From Aliikangiella maris (GTDB taxonomy: Bacteria > Pseudomonadota > Gammaproteobacteria > Enterobacterales > Kangiellaceae): DNA of 64,000 bases. Positions 27,803-36,783 of this stretch are shown here, piece after piece. The translations under genes and the position numbers were made by a program. The notes beneath the pieces were generated by a model, which had not been told where the DNA came from, made no database searches, and worked only from the letters and a program-made list of their open reading frames with translations. Each line of letters opens with the position of its first letter. Position 1 is the first letter of the stretch. The stretch spans positions 124,001-188,000 of the forward strand of contig NZ_JBFDAH010000009.1 of the NCBI RefSeq assembly GCF_040719265.1. The letters run 5' to 3'.

Positions 27803-29149
27803 TTATTCATTGCCATCAGAAGAGGTAGACTGACTTAAATCCGATCGATTCGAATTTTGCTGATTTGAATATCCCTGATTCGACCCCCCTTGATTTGAGC
27901 GGTGGTGTTTGCTTCGGCCTTGAGAGCGATTGTTGTTTTGCTTAAACTTTTTAGGTTCTGCTTTCATTGGTGGTTTTATGTCCACCAAGAGTTCTGGTGT
28001 TACATCGGCGGTTTGGATGGTATGTTCAATATAGCTTTCAATGGCGGGAAGATTAAAGGCGTTATCTTCACCGGCAAATGATATTGCATCACCTTCCGCG
28101 CCGGCGCGAGCAGTCCGGCCAATACGATGAACATAGTCTTCCGCATCTTCTGGTAGATCGAAGTTAAAAACATGGGTAACTCCGTCAATATGTAATCCCC
28201 TTGCAGCAACATCTGTGGCAATCAGCATCTGAATTTTGCCGGTTTTTAATTCATCTAACAGGCGAATGCGTTTACGCTGTGGAACATCCCCTGTAAGCAA
28301 GCCTGCTTTAATATCATTGCCTCTTAAACTCAGCCATACCTGCTCTGCCTGTCTGCGGGTGTTGGTGAATATCATCGCTTTTTGTGGTTGATGTTTTTGA
28401 ATCAGACCTATCAGTAATGGTAACTTTTCGTGGTTGGCAGGATAATATAATACTTGAGTAACACGATCAGCTGTCACTTGTTCTGCTTCAACATGAATAT
28501 GCTGCGGGTGATTCATATGCTCGTAAGCTAATTCTTTAACCCGATGCGACAGGGTGGCTGAAAACAGCATATTCAAGCGTTCTGTTGGTTTTGGCATTTT
28601 ACGAAATAAATAACGAATATCGTTAATAAAGCCCAAGTCAAACATCCGATCAGCTTCATCAAGTACTACACAGTCAAGTGCATAGAAATTAAAAATATCT
28701 TGTTTAAAATAATCGATAAGGCGACCAACGGTACCAATCAACACATCGCAGCCAGCTTCTATTTCTTCACGTTGTTTGTCATAGTCGGCGCCGCCAAAGG
28801 CAACACACATTTTTAAGTCAGTAAACTTTGCCAGTTGCTTAGCATCTTCAAAGATTTGAATAACCAGTTCTCGCGTTGGCGCAATAATGATAGCCCTTGG
28901 CTCGTTTGGCTGACGATCTTCAACTTCTGGTAATGTCAGCAGTTCGTCGAGTATAGCGAGCAGAAAAGCATTGGTTTTTCCTGTGCCGGTTTGTGCTTGC
29001 CCAGCAACATCTTGTGCATTTAGTAACAGCGGTAATGCCTGTGCCTGAATTGGGGTCGCGTACTGGTAACCCAGCACTTTAAGTGCTTTAAGAAGTTTCG
29101 GGTGTAACCCTATGTTTTTAAAAGTGGTTTTTGATAGATGAGTAACCAT
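27803..29149 (-). CDS. rhlB: ATP-dependent RNA helicase RhlB
   Basis: A 448-residue DEAD-box helicase. All motifs are present: Q-motif (ATPIQAQALPL), I (AQTGTGKT), Ia (PTRELV), II (DEAD), III (SAT), V (ATDVAARGLHI) and VI (HRIGRTARAG). The Gln/Asn/Ser-rich tail (QNNNRSQGRSKHH...) is typical of RhlB and contacts RNA or RNase E. The start is ATG 29149 (MVTHLSKTTFKNIGL), matching E. coli RhlB; the longer frame to 29203 is not supported. It is divergent from trxA, the standard gammaproteobacterial arrangement. Confidence 0.95.
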   Translation of the reverse strand: MVTHLSKTTFKNIGLHPKLLKALKVLGYQYATPIQAQALPLLLNAQDVAGQAQTGTGKTNAFLLAILDELLTLPEVEDRQPNEPRAIIIAPTRELVIQIFEDAKQLAKFTDLKMCVAFGGADYDKQREEIEAGCDVLIGTVGRLIDYFKQDIFNFYALDCVVLDEADRMFDLGFINDIRYLFRKMPKPTERLNMLFSATLSHRVKELAYEHMNHPQHIHVEAEQVTADRVTQVLYYPANHEKLPLLIGLIQKHQPQKAMIFTNTRRQAEQVWLSLRGNDIKAGLLTGDVPQRKRIRLLDELKTGKIQMLIATDVAARGLHIDGVTHVFNFDLPEDAEDYVHRIGRTARAGAEGDAISFAGEDNAFNLPAIESYIEHTIQTADVTPELLVDIKPPMKAEPKKFKQNNNRSQGRSKHHRSNQGGSNQGYSNQQNSNRSDLSQSTSSDGNE

Positions 29150-29316
29150 ATAAGCGAAGTATCCTAATAATTTTAAATGCTTTTTTGAGATCTCTAGTTG
29201 CAACTTGAATCAACAGATAGCAGAATAGACTCGTTTCGTTGCATTTTAATCAATACCGCATCATATCATCATACTCGGCATGCGGGCGAATAGTGTTTTG
29301 TAGGAGAATAAATTTC

Positions 29317-29643
29317 ATGAACGACAAGATTGTTCAATTAACTGATGCTAGTTTTGAAGATGAAGTCTTAAAATCGGATATGCCTGTTTTGGTGGACTTT
29401 TGGGCTGAGTGGTGCGGTCCTTGTAAGATGATAGCGCCGATTTTGGATGAGTTGGCTGATGAATATGATGGTAAAGTAAAAATTGCGCAGTTAAATATTG
29501 ATGAGAATCAAGCTACTGCACCTCAATATGGTGTTCGTGGAATTCCCACTTTGATTTTGATTAAAAATGGTTCAGTAGAAGCGCAACAAGTTGGCGCTAT
29601 CAGCAAATCTCAATTAGCTGCATTTTTAGATAGCAATATTTAG
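29317..29643 (+). CDS. trxA: Thioredoxin 1
   Basis: A 108-residue thioredoxin with the active site WAEWCGPCKM and the cis-Pro loop RGIPTLIL. It is the general cytoplasmic disulfide reductant. The start is ATG 29317, with AGGAG at 29302-29306; the frame extended to 29239 has no ribosome site and gives an atypical N-terminus. It lies between rhlB (divergent) and rho (downstream), as in E. coli. Confidence 0.97.
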   Translation: MNDKIVQLTDASFEDEVLKSDMPVLVDFWAEWCGPCKMIAPILDELADEYDGKVKIAQLNIDENQATAPQYGVRGIPTLILIKNGSVEAQQVGAISKSQLAAFLDSNI

Positions 29644-30055
29644 AATCAGCAATTAAATGTTAGAGTGTTTGGTGTTTTTTTGTGCTGAACACTCTGTTAA
29701 AAGTTGTCGACTTAACAAAAATAATCGAATATCATTCGAAATAGCTAAAAAATTGGACAATCAATTATTTTAGTGCTACTTTTCACTAGACAGCTCATTT
29801 CAAGGTCTCCTGACCAAAAAATGAAAATTCTAAAGAACTAGTCATCATTCTTCTGTAATCAGTAAAAAACATTAAAGTTAAGTGAATAAAGTTAAATTGC
29901 TTTTCATTCAAGCTAAATCGTATTTTTTGCAATCCATTCTGATTTTTGAATGTGTGATTTCTAGTATACAGGTTAAATAAGCGTTGATTTTTAATAACAA
30001 GAGTTTACACGCAATCCTAAATCCATAACCCCATTCTTTAATAAAAAGTAATTTT
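29644..30055 (+). other. Long rho leader region
   Basis: About 410 bases between trxA and rho without a gene on the plus strand. In enterobacteria the rho leader is long and subject to Rho autoregulation; a similar role is plausible here, but no leader peptide or clear promoter was identified. It is AT-rich throughout. Confidence 0.4.
29663..29694 (+). terminator. Possible weak terminator/attenuator hairpin after trxA
   Basis: GAGTGTT pairs with AACACTC, with extra wobble pairs inside. There is no T-run after the stem, only a T-run in the loop, so this is a weak candidate. Confidence 0.3.
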
Positions 30056-31315
30056 ATGAACCTAACCGAAATTAAACAATTGTCTGCGACCAAACTGAGC
30101 GAAATGGCTAAAGAAGCCGGACTCGATGATGCAGCACGTATGCGTAAGCAAGATATTATTTTTGCCATTCTAAAAAATCACGCAAAAAGCGGCGAAGATA
30201 TTTTTGGTGATGGTGTTTTAGAAATTTTACCTGATGGTTTTGGTTTTTTGAGAAATGCCGGTTCTTCCTATTTGGCTGGTCCTGACGATATTTACGTTTC
30301 TCCCAGTCAAATCAGACGATTTAGTTTGCGTACCGGTGATACTATTTCCGGAAAAATTCGTCCCCCGAAACATGGTGAGAGATATTTTGCGCTGTTAAAA
30401 ATAAATGAAATCAATTTTGATAGCCCTGAAAATGCCAAAAATAAAATTCTCTTTGAAAACTTAACACCGCTACATCCCGATGAACGTATGATCATGCAAC
30501 GCGGCAATGGATCGAGTGAAGATATTACTGCTAGAGTCATTGATTTGGCATCGCCGATAGGTAAAGGACAACGTGCTTTAGTTGTTTCGCCACCCAAAGC
30601 TGGTAAAACGATGATGATGCAAAATATTGCACAATCAATTACTGCGAATTATCCCGAGTGTGTTTTGATTGTATTATTGATTGATGAACGGCCTGAAGAA
30701 GTCACTGAGATGGAGCGCTCCGTACGCGGTGAAGTAGTTGCTTCAACATTTGATGAGCCTGCCAGCCGTCACGTTCAAGTTGCTGAAATGGTTATTGAAA
30801 AAGCCAAACGATTGGTCGAACATAAAAAAGATGTTGTTATTTTACTCGACTCAATTACTCGTTTAGCTCGAGCGTACAATACGGTAATACCTTCATCTGG
30901 CAAAGTCTTAACTGGTGGTGTTGATGCCAATGCGCTGCAACGACCAAAACGCTTTTTTGGTGCTGCCAGAAACATTGAAGAAGGTGGTAGTTTGACCATT
31001 ATTGCAACTGCACTGGTTGATACTGGTTCTAAAATGGATGAAGTCATTTATGAAGAATTTAAGGGAACTGGTAATATGGAACTTCATCTTGACCGAAAAA
31101 TTGCTGAAAAGCGTGTTTTTCCTGCTATAAACTTTAACCGCTCTGGTACACGGAAAGAAGATTTACTCACCACACCTGATGAACTGCAAAAAATGTGGAT
31201 TTTGCGTAAAATTATCCATCCAATGCAAGAAATTGAAGCGATGGAGTTTTTAGTTGATAAATTGGCTCTGACTAAAACTAACGATGAGTTCTTTGATTCA
31301 ATGAAGCGTAAGTAG
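30056..31315 (+). CDS. rho: Transcription termination factor Rho
   Basis: A 419-residue hexameric RNA helicase. The N-terminal helix bundle (MNLTEIKQLSATKLSEMA) is followed by the cold-shock-like RNA-binding domain (GVLEILPDGFGFLRN, YVSPSQIRRFSLRTGD), Walker A (SPPKAGKTMMMQ), Walker B (VLIVLLIDERPEEV) and the R-loop region (TGGVDANALQRPKRFFGAARN). Length matches E. coli Rho exactly. No strong Shine-Dalgarno is visible before the ATG, as is common for Rho. Confidence 0.98.
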   Translation: MNLTEIKQLSATKLSEMAKEAGLDDAARMRKQDIIFAILKNHAKSGEDIFGDGVLEILPDGFGFLRNAGSSYLAGPDDIYVSPSQIRRFSLRTGDTISGKIRPPKHGERYFALLKINEINFDSPENAKNKILFENLTPLHPDERMIMQRGNGSSEDITARVIDLASPIGKGQRALVVSPPKAGKTMMMQNIAQSITANYPECVLIVLLIDERPEEVTEMERSVRGEVVASTFDEPASRHVQVAEMVIEKAKRLVEHKKDVVILLDSITRLARAYNTVIPSSGKVLTGGVDANALQRPKRFFGAARNIEEGGSLTIIATALVDTGSKMDEVIYEEFKGTGNMELHLDRKIAEKRVFPAINFNRSGTRKEDLLTTPDELQKMWILRKIIHPMQEIEAMEFLVDKLALTKTNDEFFDSMKRK

Positions 31316-31326
31316 TTTGCAGGGAA

Positions 31327-32805
31327 ATGTATTCACCAACCGTTCACTATAAAGATCTTAGAGACTTTCTTGATTATCTTGAACAGCAGGGCGACTTAAA
31401 AAGAATTCAATATCCGGTTGATCCTGTTTTGGAAATGACCGAAATTGCTGATCGCGTATTGCAAGCTGACGGCCCTGCTTTACTATTTGAAAATCCAAAA
31501 GGTTTCGATACGCCTGTGCTGGCAAATCTGTTTGGATCAACCCGACGGGTTGCCGCTGCAATGGGTTGTAAAGATGTTGCCATGTTACGTGATGTCGGTA
31601 AATTGCTGGCATTTTTAAAAGAGCCTGATCCGCCCGCAGGATTAAAAGATGCATGGAGTAAAGCACCTATATTCAAGCAGGTTTTGAATATGCATCCAAA
31701 GGTTGTAAGGTCCGCAGATTGCCAGCAAGTTGTTATTGAAAAAGATTCCGTTGATTTAGGGCAAATTCCTATTCAAACCTGTTGGCCAGGTGATGTTGCG
31801 CCATTGATTACATGGGGATTAGTGATTACCCGTGGACCCCATCAGACTCGACAAAATCTCGGCATATATCGACAGCAGGTCATTGGCAAAAACAAACTAA
31901 TCATGCGCTGGTTATCTCACCGTGGTGGAGCACTAGATTTTAAAGAATGGCAAAGTGCACATCCTGGCGAACCTTTTCCTGTCAGTGTGGCGTTGGGGGC
32001 TGATCCCGCGACTATTTTGGGGGCCGTCACACCTGTCCCGGATTCGTTATCGGAATATGCGTTTGCAGGATTATTGCGAGGCGAAAAAACACGCGTTGTT
32101 AAAAGTCTTTTAAATGATCTGCAAGTTCCAGCGAGTGCCGAATTTGTGTTGGAAGGGTTTATTTATCCCGGAGAAACTGCGCCAGAAGGTCCTTATGGTG
32201 ATCATACGGGCTACTATAATGAAGTTGAGGAATTTCCGGTTTTTACGGTTGAAAAAATTACTCATCGGCAATCACCGATTTATCATTCTACTTATACCGG
32301 AAGGCCGCCTGATGAGCCGGCGATTCTTGGTGTTGCATTAAATGAAGTATTTATTCCATTACTTCAGAAACAGTTTCCTGAAATCGTTGATTTTTATTTG
32401 CCGCCCGAAGGTTGTTCTTACCGATTGGCTGTGGTGACTATGAAAAAACAATACCCTGGTCATGCTAAACGCGTGATGATGGGAGTATGGAGTTTCTTGC
32501 GTCAGTTTATGTATACCAAGTTTGTAATAGTAACTGATGATGATATCAATGCGCGTGATTGGAAGGATGTGATTTGGGCGTTAACCACGCGCGTGGATCC
32601 GACACGCGATACTTTGTTGGTTGATCATACACCAATTGATTATCTGGATTTTGCCTCGCCTGTTTCTGGTTTAGGTTCTAAAATGGGCATTGATGCGACA
32701 AATAAATGGCCTGGTGAAACTCAAAGAGAGTGGGGAAATGCCATTGCCATGAGTGAGGATGTGAAACAATATATTGATAGTATTTGGGATGAATTGAATT
32801 TATGA
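31327..32805 (+). CDS. ubiD: UbiD, 4-hydroxy-3-polyprenylbenzoate decarboxylase
   Basis: A 492-residue prenylated-FMN-dependent decarboxylase of ubiquinone biosynthesis. Family blocks are clear: YKDLRDFLDYLEQQGDLKRI at the start, SHRGGALDF, PEGPYGDHTGYYN with the catalytic Glu region, and the C-terminal VDHTPIDYLDFASPVSGLGSKMG. It starts 11 bases after rho and overlaps fre by 4 bases. The conserved order rho-ubiD-fre is typical of Gammaproteobacteria. Confidence 0.97.
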   Translation: MYSPTVHYKDLRDFLDYLEQQGDLKRIQYPVDPVLEMTEIADRVLQADGPALLFENPKGFDTPVLANLFGSTRRVAAAMGCKDVAMLRDVGKLLAFLKEPDPPAGLKDAWSKAPIFKQVLNMHPKVVRSADCQQVVIEKDSVDLGQIPIQTCWPGDVAPLITWGLVITRGPHQTRQNLGIYRQQVIGKNKLIMRWLSHRGGALDFKEWQSAHPGEPFPVSVALGADPATILGAVTPVPDSLSEYAFAGLLRGEKTRVVKSLLNDLQVPASAEFVLEGFIYPGETAPEGPYGDHTGYYNEVEEFPVFTVEKITHRQSPIYHSTYTGRPPDEPAILGVALNEVFIPLLQKQFPEIVDFYLPPEGCSYRLAVVTMKKQYPGHAKRVMMGVWSFLRQFMYTKFVIVTDDDINARDWKDVIWALTTRVDPTRDTLLVDHTPIDYLDFASPVSGLGSKMGIDATNKWPGETQREWGNAIAMSEDVKQYIDSIWDELNL

Positions 32806-33527
32806 AAAAAATTGATTGTATAACACGCGAAATAATTTCTCTGAGTCCCCAGATATATTGTGTTCGTCTTTCTCCTGTTACCGAAGATATTTTTCCGTTT
32901 ACTGGGGGGCAGTATTTATTTTTGAGTATGCCTGACGGTATGCAAGTGCCTCTTTCAATTGCCAGTTCGCCCGAAGAAAAAACTTTTATTGAATTACATA
33001 TTCGAATTACTCATGAAGATAGTCTTGCCTCACAAATGCTTGAACTTTTTCAAAGTAGTAAACAGTTTCAGGTATCTGGCCCGAGTGGAAAGTGTGTTTT
33101 AAATGACAGTAATGATGATGTTGTTATTATTGCTGGTGGCACAGGAATGTCGCCAATGAAAAGTATTTTGGAAAGTGCCTTTGCCAACAAAATTATGCGC
33201 CAATTTTCACTGTTTTTGGGTGCACAAACTTCTGCTGAACTCTATGTTTGTCCATTGGCAACCGATTGGGAGAAGCAACATCCCAATTTTAAGTTTTATC
33301 CAGTTATCGATATAGCTGAAGAAAACTGGCAAGGTGATGTTGGTTTTCCTCATCAGGTCGCCATAAAAAAACTTGGCGATAAAATTTCTCAGTGCGATTT
33401 TTACTTGGGTGGTTCAGCGAACATGGTTTTGAGTGTTTATCATGACTTATTATTAGCTGGCGCATTAAAGCACAAAATTTTCGGCGATATGCTGGATATT
33501 AAACGTGAAATGGGTGAAATAGATTAA
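32802..33527 (+). CDS. fre: NAD(P)H-flavin reductase
   Basis: A 241-residue ferredoxin-reductase-like enzyme that reduces free flavins with NAD(P)H. The flavin site is PLSIASSP and the nucleotide loop IIAGGTGMSPMKSI; the C-terminal region contains YLGGSANMV. It may supply reduced flavin for UbiX/UbiD cofactor formation (inference from context). It is translationally coupled to ubiD through ATGA. Confidence 0.93.
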   Translation: MKKIDCITREIISLSPQIYCVRLSPVTEDIFPFTGGQYLFLSMPDGMQVPLSIASSPEEKTFIELHIRITHEDSLASQMLELFQSSKQFQVSGPSGKCVLNDSNDDVVIIAGGTGMSPMKSILESAFANKIMRQFSLFLGAQTSAELYVCPLATDWEKQHPNFKFYPVIDIAEENWQGDVGFPHQVAIKKLGDKISQCDFYLGGSANMVLSVYHDLLLAGALKHKIFGDMLDIKREMGEID

Positions 33528-33555
33528 GCCAGGGATTGCTTTCCCCGGCTTTTTT
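33526..33555 (+). terminator. Intrinsic terminator after fre
   Basis: AAGCC-GGG pairs with CCC-GGCTT (one mismatch) and runs into six T, right at the fre stop codon. It separates fre from the convergent binding-protein gene. Confidence 0.75.
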
Positions 33556-33563
33556 ACCGAAAA

Positions 33564-34409
33564 TTAAAAGCGATATTTATCCAATATTTTTTGATAATCT
33601 CCACTTTGTTGCAGTTGATGGAGTGCCCGATTAAATGCAACTACTGTTTCAGGCTTAACGCTTTTTTTACTAAACATCAGTGCAACATCGCCACTATGAA
33701 TTTTGATGGGGTGAGCTTCAATTTGTCCTTGCAGACCTTTCCGTTTGATGGTGTAACCGGCAACAAATGGATCTTCTAAAAATCCATCTATCTGATTTTG
33801 TATAAGGTTATAGAAGTTAACTTCTGAGGTGGGCACACTGACAAATTTATCTTTAAATGGCTCGCTATCTTGCAGATTAGTAACCATTTCACCGTAGATA
33901 TAATTTTCGGTGACTCCAAGTTTAAATTCTCCAGTTAAAATATCAGTGAGTTTGCTTTGTGTGTATTTGTTCGCTTCATTCTTACGAACATAAAGTACAA
34001 AAGATTCCTGTCGGTAATAATCTGAAAAAAATGCAAACTTTTCTCGAGCTGACGTTTTTGATGCCCCGCCTAATAGATCAATATTACCATTGCGAACATC
34101 ATCTAATAAGTTCATCCAGTTTTTCTGAACGAATGTAAGTTCGCAGCCTGCTATTGTAGCCATTGCTTTGACTAAATCAATTTCTAATCCGCGTACCTGA
34201 TCTTCCGGAGTTAAATATTGATAAGGTTCCCATGGATCCCACCCCATCGTTAATTGACATTGATTCTCAGGTTTAGGTGGCGGCTGATTAGCCATTGGTG
34301 GCGTTGTTACTTCTTGGGGGGGCGTATTTTCAGTATTTGACGGCTCGCTGCAATTGACGAGTAAAAAGACCATGCAACTTAAAAGACCGAACTTAGACAA
34401 GATTTTCAT
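33564..34409 (-). CDS. Periplasmic solute-binding lipoprotein (SBP_bac_3, amino-acid type)
   Basis: A 281-residue family-3 extracellular solute-binding protein. The lipobox LLVNC (Cys about 20) is followed by a Pro/Thr-rich linker and then the binding domain: MGWDPWEPYQYLTPEDQVRGLEIDLVKAM, GGASKTSAREKFAFFSDYY and the C-terminal FNRALHQLQQSGDYQKILDKYRF. Such proteins usually deliver amino acids to an ABC transporter, but no permease or ATPase gene is adjacent. It could be an orphan receptor or work with a distant transporter. Confidence 0.88.
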   Translation of the reverse strand: MKILSKFGLLSCMVFLLVNCSEPSNTENTPPQEVTTPPMANQPPPKPENQCQLTMGWDPWEPYQYLTPEDQVRGLEIDLVKAMATIAGCELTFVQKNWMNLLDDVRNGNIDLLGGASKTSAREKFAFFSDYYRQESFVLYVRKNEANKYTQSKLTDILTGEFKLGVTENYIYGEMVTNLQDSEPFKDKFVSVPTSEVNFYNLIQNQIDGFLEDPFVAGYTIKRKGLQGQIEAHPIKIHSGDVALMFSKKSVKPETVVAFNRALHQLQQSGDYQKILDKYRF

Positions 34410-34582
34410 TCAGCGCTCCTTTTTACTATAAAGTGTGCCAGCTTTTATAATTTAAGTGTAGTTGAGCTCTATCCTTTTAACACGGCTGTTTGCCAGAAAA
34501 ATTCAACAATTTTAGGCGAGGTTATCAGAGGAGCAAAGTGAATGGATAATTAGAGTGAGGATGTGATTAGAAAATCTCAAAT

Positions 34583-34607
34583 AAAAAAGGCGTCGATATG
34601 ACGCCTT
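34583..34607 (-). terminator. Intrinsic terminator after rpoH
   Basis: On the minus strand, AAGGCGTC, a 5-nt loop and GACGCCTT are followed by a T-run, 29 bases after the rpoH stop. Confidence 0.85.
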
Positions 34608-34635
34608 CTGGACTCTTTAAATCAAAACAAAATTA

Positions 34636-35484
34636 TTAACTCATACAGGCTTTAATCTTGTTCATTGCATTTTTTTCAAGTTGACGAATGCGTTCTGCTG
34701 AAACCTGATACTTTTCAGCTAACTCTTGTAGTGTAGCCTTTTCATCATTCAACCAGCGAGCAGCAAGAATTTCCTGGCTACGTTCATCTAAAGTTTGGAT
34801 GGCATTAAATAAACGCTTTTGATGATGAGATTCCCAATCCTGTTGCTCAAGTGTTTGTGCTGGATCGCTCTCAGGAGCTTCCAGATAAGCCGCTGGAGCG
34901 AAGGTACTCTCTTCATCGGCATCATTGGGTAAATCAAAAGCGGTATCACGTGAATTTAAACGACTTTCCATGCGGCGAACTTCTATTTCTGATACTCCTA
35001 AGTCATCCGCGACTGCTTTGACTTCATCATTATTTAGCCAGTTAAGGGTTTTTTTGGCACTTCTTAAATTAAAGAATAATTTACGCTGCGCTTTAGTGGT
35101 TGCCACTTTGACTATTCGCCAGTTTCTCAATACAAACTCATGGATTTCAGCTTTGATCCAGTGAACAGCAAACGAGATTAAACGGACACCTATTTCTGGG
35201 TCAAATCGCTTAACTGCTTTCATCAGGCCAACATTGCCTTCCTGGATGAGATCGGCTTGGGATAGCCCGTAGCCACTATAGCTTCTGGCAATATGTACAA
35301 CAAAACGAAGGTGAGAAAGAATCAATTCTCGAACAGCAGCCAAATCGCCTTCATCTTTATAGCGGGTTGCCAAATTGTATTCTTCTTCAGGTGTTAGTAC
35401 TGGTACAGAGTGAATGGCTGTAACATAGGCATCGATATTGCCTTGAGGTACAGACATCGCCACTGTTGCTAAAGCTTTACTCAT
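34636..35484 (-). CDS. rpoH: RNA polymerase heat-shock sigma factor sigma-32
   Basis: A 282-residue sigma-32. Region 2 contains DLIQEGNVGLMKAVKRFDPEIGVRLISFAVHWIKAEI; the RpoH box is visible as QRKLFFNLRSAKK; region 4 ends with ATLQELAEKYQVSAERIRQLEKNAMNKI. It follows ftsX on the same strand, the usual gammaproteobacterial order ftsY-ftsE-ftsX-rpoH. Its upstream region carries two tandem CIRCE-like operators, suggesting repression by HrcA in addition to the usual post-transcriptional controls. Confidence 0.98.
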   Translation of the reverse strand: MSKALATVAMSVPQGNIDAYVTAIHSVPVLTPEEEYNLATRYKDEGDLAAVRELILSHLRFVVHIARSYSGYGLSQADLIQEGNVGLMKAVKRFDPEIGVRLISFAVHWIKAEIHEFVLRNWRIVKVATTKAQRKLFFNLRSAKKTLNWLNNDEVKAVADDLGVSEIEVRRMESRLNSRDTAFDLPNDADEESTFAPAAYLEAPESDPAQTLEQQDWESHHQKRLFNAIQTLDERSQEILAARWLNDEKATLQELAEKYQVSAERIRQLEKNAMNKIKACMS

Positions 35485-35625
35485 TGTTTAAAACCTCGTT
35501 TTATTTAAATCCCTGAAAATATTAATAAAATAACGACTTGATTATTTTAAGTGCTATTTTTCCAAGCGGGTTAACCTGACTGATTTGATATATCAGTAGG
35601 GTTTACTGCCCAGCTGGCATTTAGT

Positions 35626-35652
35626 GTAGCACTCTTGTGCTGAGAGTGCTAA
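35626..35652. promoter_or_regulatory. CIRCE operator (HrcA site) upstream of rpoH, rpoH-proximal copy
   Basis: Inverted repeat with 9-bp arms and a 9-bp spacer: GTAGCACTC-N9-GAGTGCTAA. This differs from the consensus TTAGCACTC-N9-GAGTGCTAA at a single base. It lies about 140 bases before the rpoH start codon. Confidence 0.85.
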
Positions 35653-35656
35653 TGTT

Positions 35657-35683
35657 TTAGCACCTGTCCGTTTAGAGTGCTAC
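35657..35683. promoter_or_regulatory. Second, degenerate CIRCE-like operator upstream of rpoH
   Basis: TTAGCACCT-N9-GAGTGCTAC, with three mismatches to the CIRCE consensus and exact 9-9-9 geometry. Its centre is 31 bp (about three helical turns) from the first CIRCE. Confidence 0.7.
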
Positions 35684-35711
35684 TTTTTAGAAAAGTTTCC
35701 TTATTTTACAA
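35684..35711 (-). promoter_or_regulatory. Candidate sigma70 promoter for rpoH
   Basis: On the minus strand, TTGTAA (35706-35711), 16 bp, then TAAAAA (35684-35689), immediately followed by the tandem CIRCE elements. That is the position expected for repression by HrcA. The boxes are weak matches, so placement is tentative. Confidence 0.4.
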
Positions 35712-35808
35712 TTTGTTACACGCTATTGGTAAATTGTGTGCTTGGACTAATATGGGGACGAATACGATATTTGACAGGGTAAATATGTATACAAATGTTT
35801 CAATGCAA

Positions 35809-36783
35809 TTATCTTGGTTCTATTTGGCGAATGTGTCGCCCTACACTTAGCCATGATCCCATTAATCCAAGAAGACAGCTGATACCGATCAGTTTACAGC
35901 TTTGCTGCAGGCTAAGCCCCGCAATCTGATATTGGCTTTGATAGAGTCCTGCCAGATTTGCAACAGGTTCTTTCAGCCAAAGTAGAGAAATACTCAATAT
36001 AAGCCAACAACATATACCCGCGAAGAGTCCATACCAAAAACCGGTATATAAAAATGGTCGGCGAATAAAGGCATCGGTTGCGCCAACTAGCTTAACCACT
36101 TCGATTTCTTCGCGGCGATTTTGTACTGACAAACGAATGGTATTGCCAACAATCAATAAAACGGCCAGCGCCAAGGCAATTCCAAGTGCCGTTGCTGCTT
36201 TTTCTGCCAGTTGTAGCAATGCATAGAGTTTTCTTACCCAGTCGAGATCCAGTTGCGCCAGCTCAACTTCAGGGTGTGCTTTAAATTCAGCCAACATTAA
36301 TTCAGAAGCTTGTGGCGAAGTATGAGTCGATTTGGGCTGAATTATCAGAACGGGTGGCAGCGGATTGCTATCTAGTTCAAGTAGGGCATCAGCAAAACCT
36401 GAGCGCTCTTTAAAGTCAGCAAGTGCTTGCTCCTGAGTAATAACCTGAATAGATTGGACACTACTTAGTTGTCGCAATTCGCTTGCCAGATCGTTAATTG
36501 ATTTTGGTTTGAGGTCAGTTTTTAAGTAAAGCGAAATTCGACTGGCACCATCCCAGCTTTTCGACAGGGTTTTACCATTATCCAGCAATATTTGCAGACC
36601 CGCAGGTAAAGCCAGTGCAATGGCTATAACCAGAATGGTCATTAAACTGGATATTGGCGTCTTAAAAATATCTTGAACACCCCTTATCGCTTCGACTTTA
36701 TGCAAGCGAGTAAGCATTTTCAGCTTGGTGGAAAGGGTTGCGCCGCGCGAAAGACTGGCACCAGTGAGCTGTTCGCTACTCAT
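35809..36783 (-). CDS. ftsX: Cell-division ABC transporter permease FtsX
   Basis: A 324-residue membrane subunit of FtsEX, which couples ATP hydrolysis at the septum to activation of peptidoglycan hydrolases. It has four membrane segments: one near residue 50-70 before the large periplasmic loop, and three in the C-terminal third (AALGIALALAVLLIVGNTIR, FLYTGFWYGLFAGICCWLIL, and the last near the end). The start is ATG 36783, which overlaps the ftsE stop; the longer TTG frame at 36810 is not supported. EnvC, the usual periplasmic partner, is not encoded in this window. Confidence 0.95.
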   Translation of the reverse strand: MSSEQLTGASLSRGATLSTKLKMLTRLHKVEAIRGVQDIFKTPISSLMTILVIAIALALPAGLQILLDNGKTLSKSWDGASRISLYLKTDLKPKSINDLASELRQLSSVQSIQVITQEQALADFKERSGFADALLELDSNPLPPVLIIQPKSTHTSPQASELMLAEFKAHPEVELAQLDLDWVRKLYALLQLAEKAATALGIALALAVLLIVGNTIRLSVQNRREEIEVVKLVGATDAFIRRPFLYTGFWYGLFAGICCWLILSISLLWLKEPVANLAGLYQSQYQIAGLSLQQSCKLIGISCLLGLMGSWLSVGRHIRQIEPR

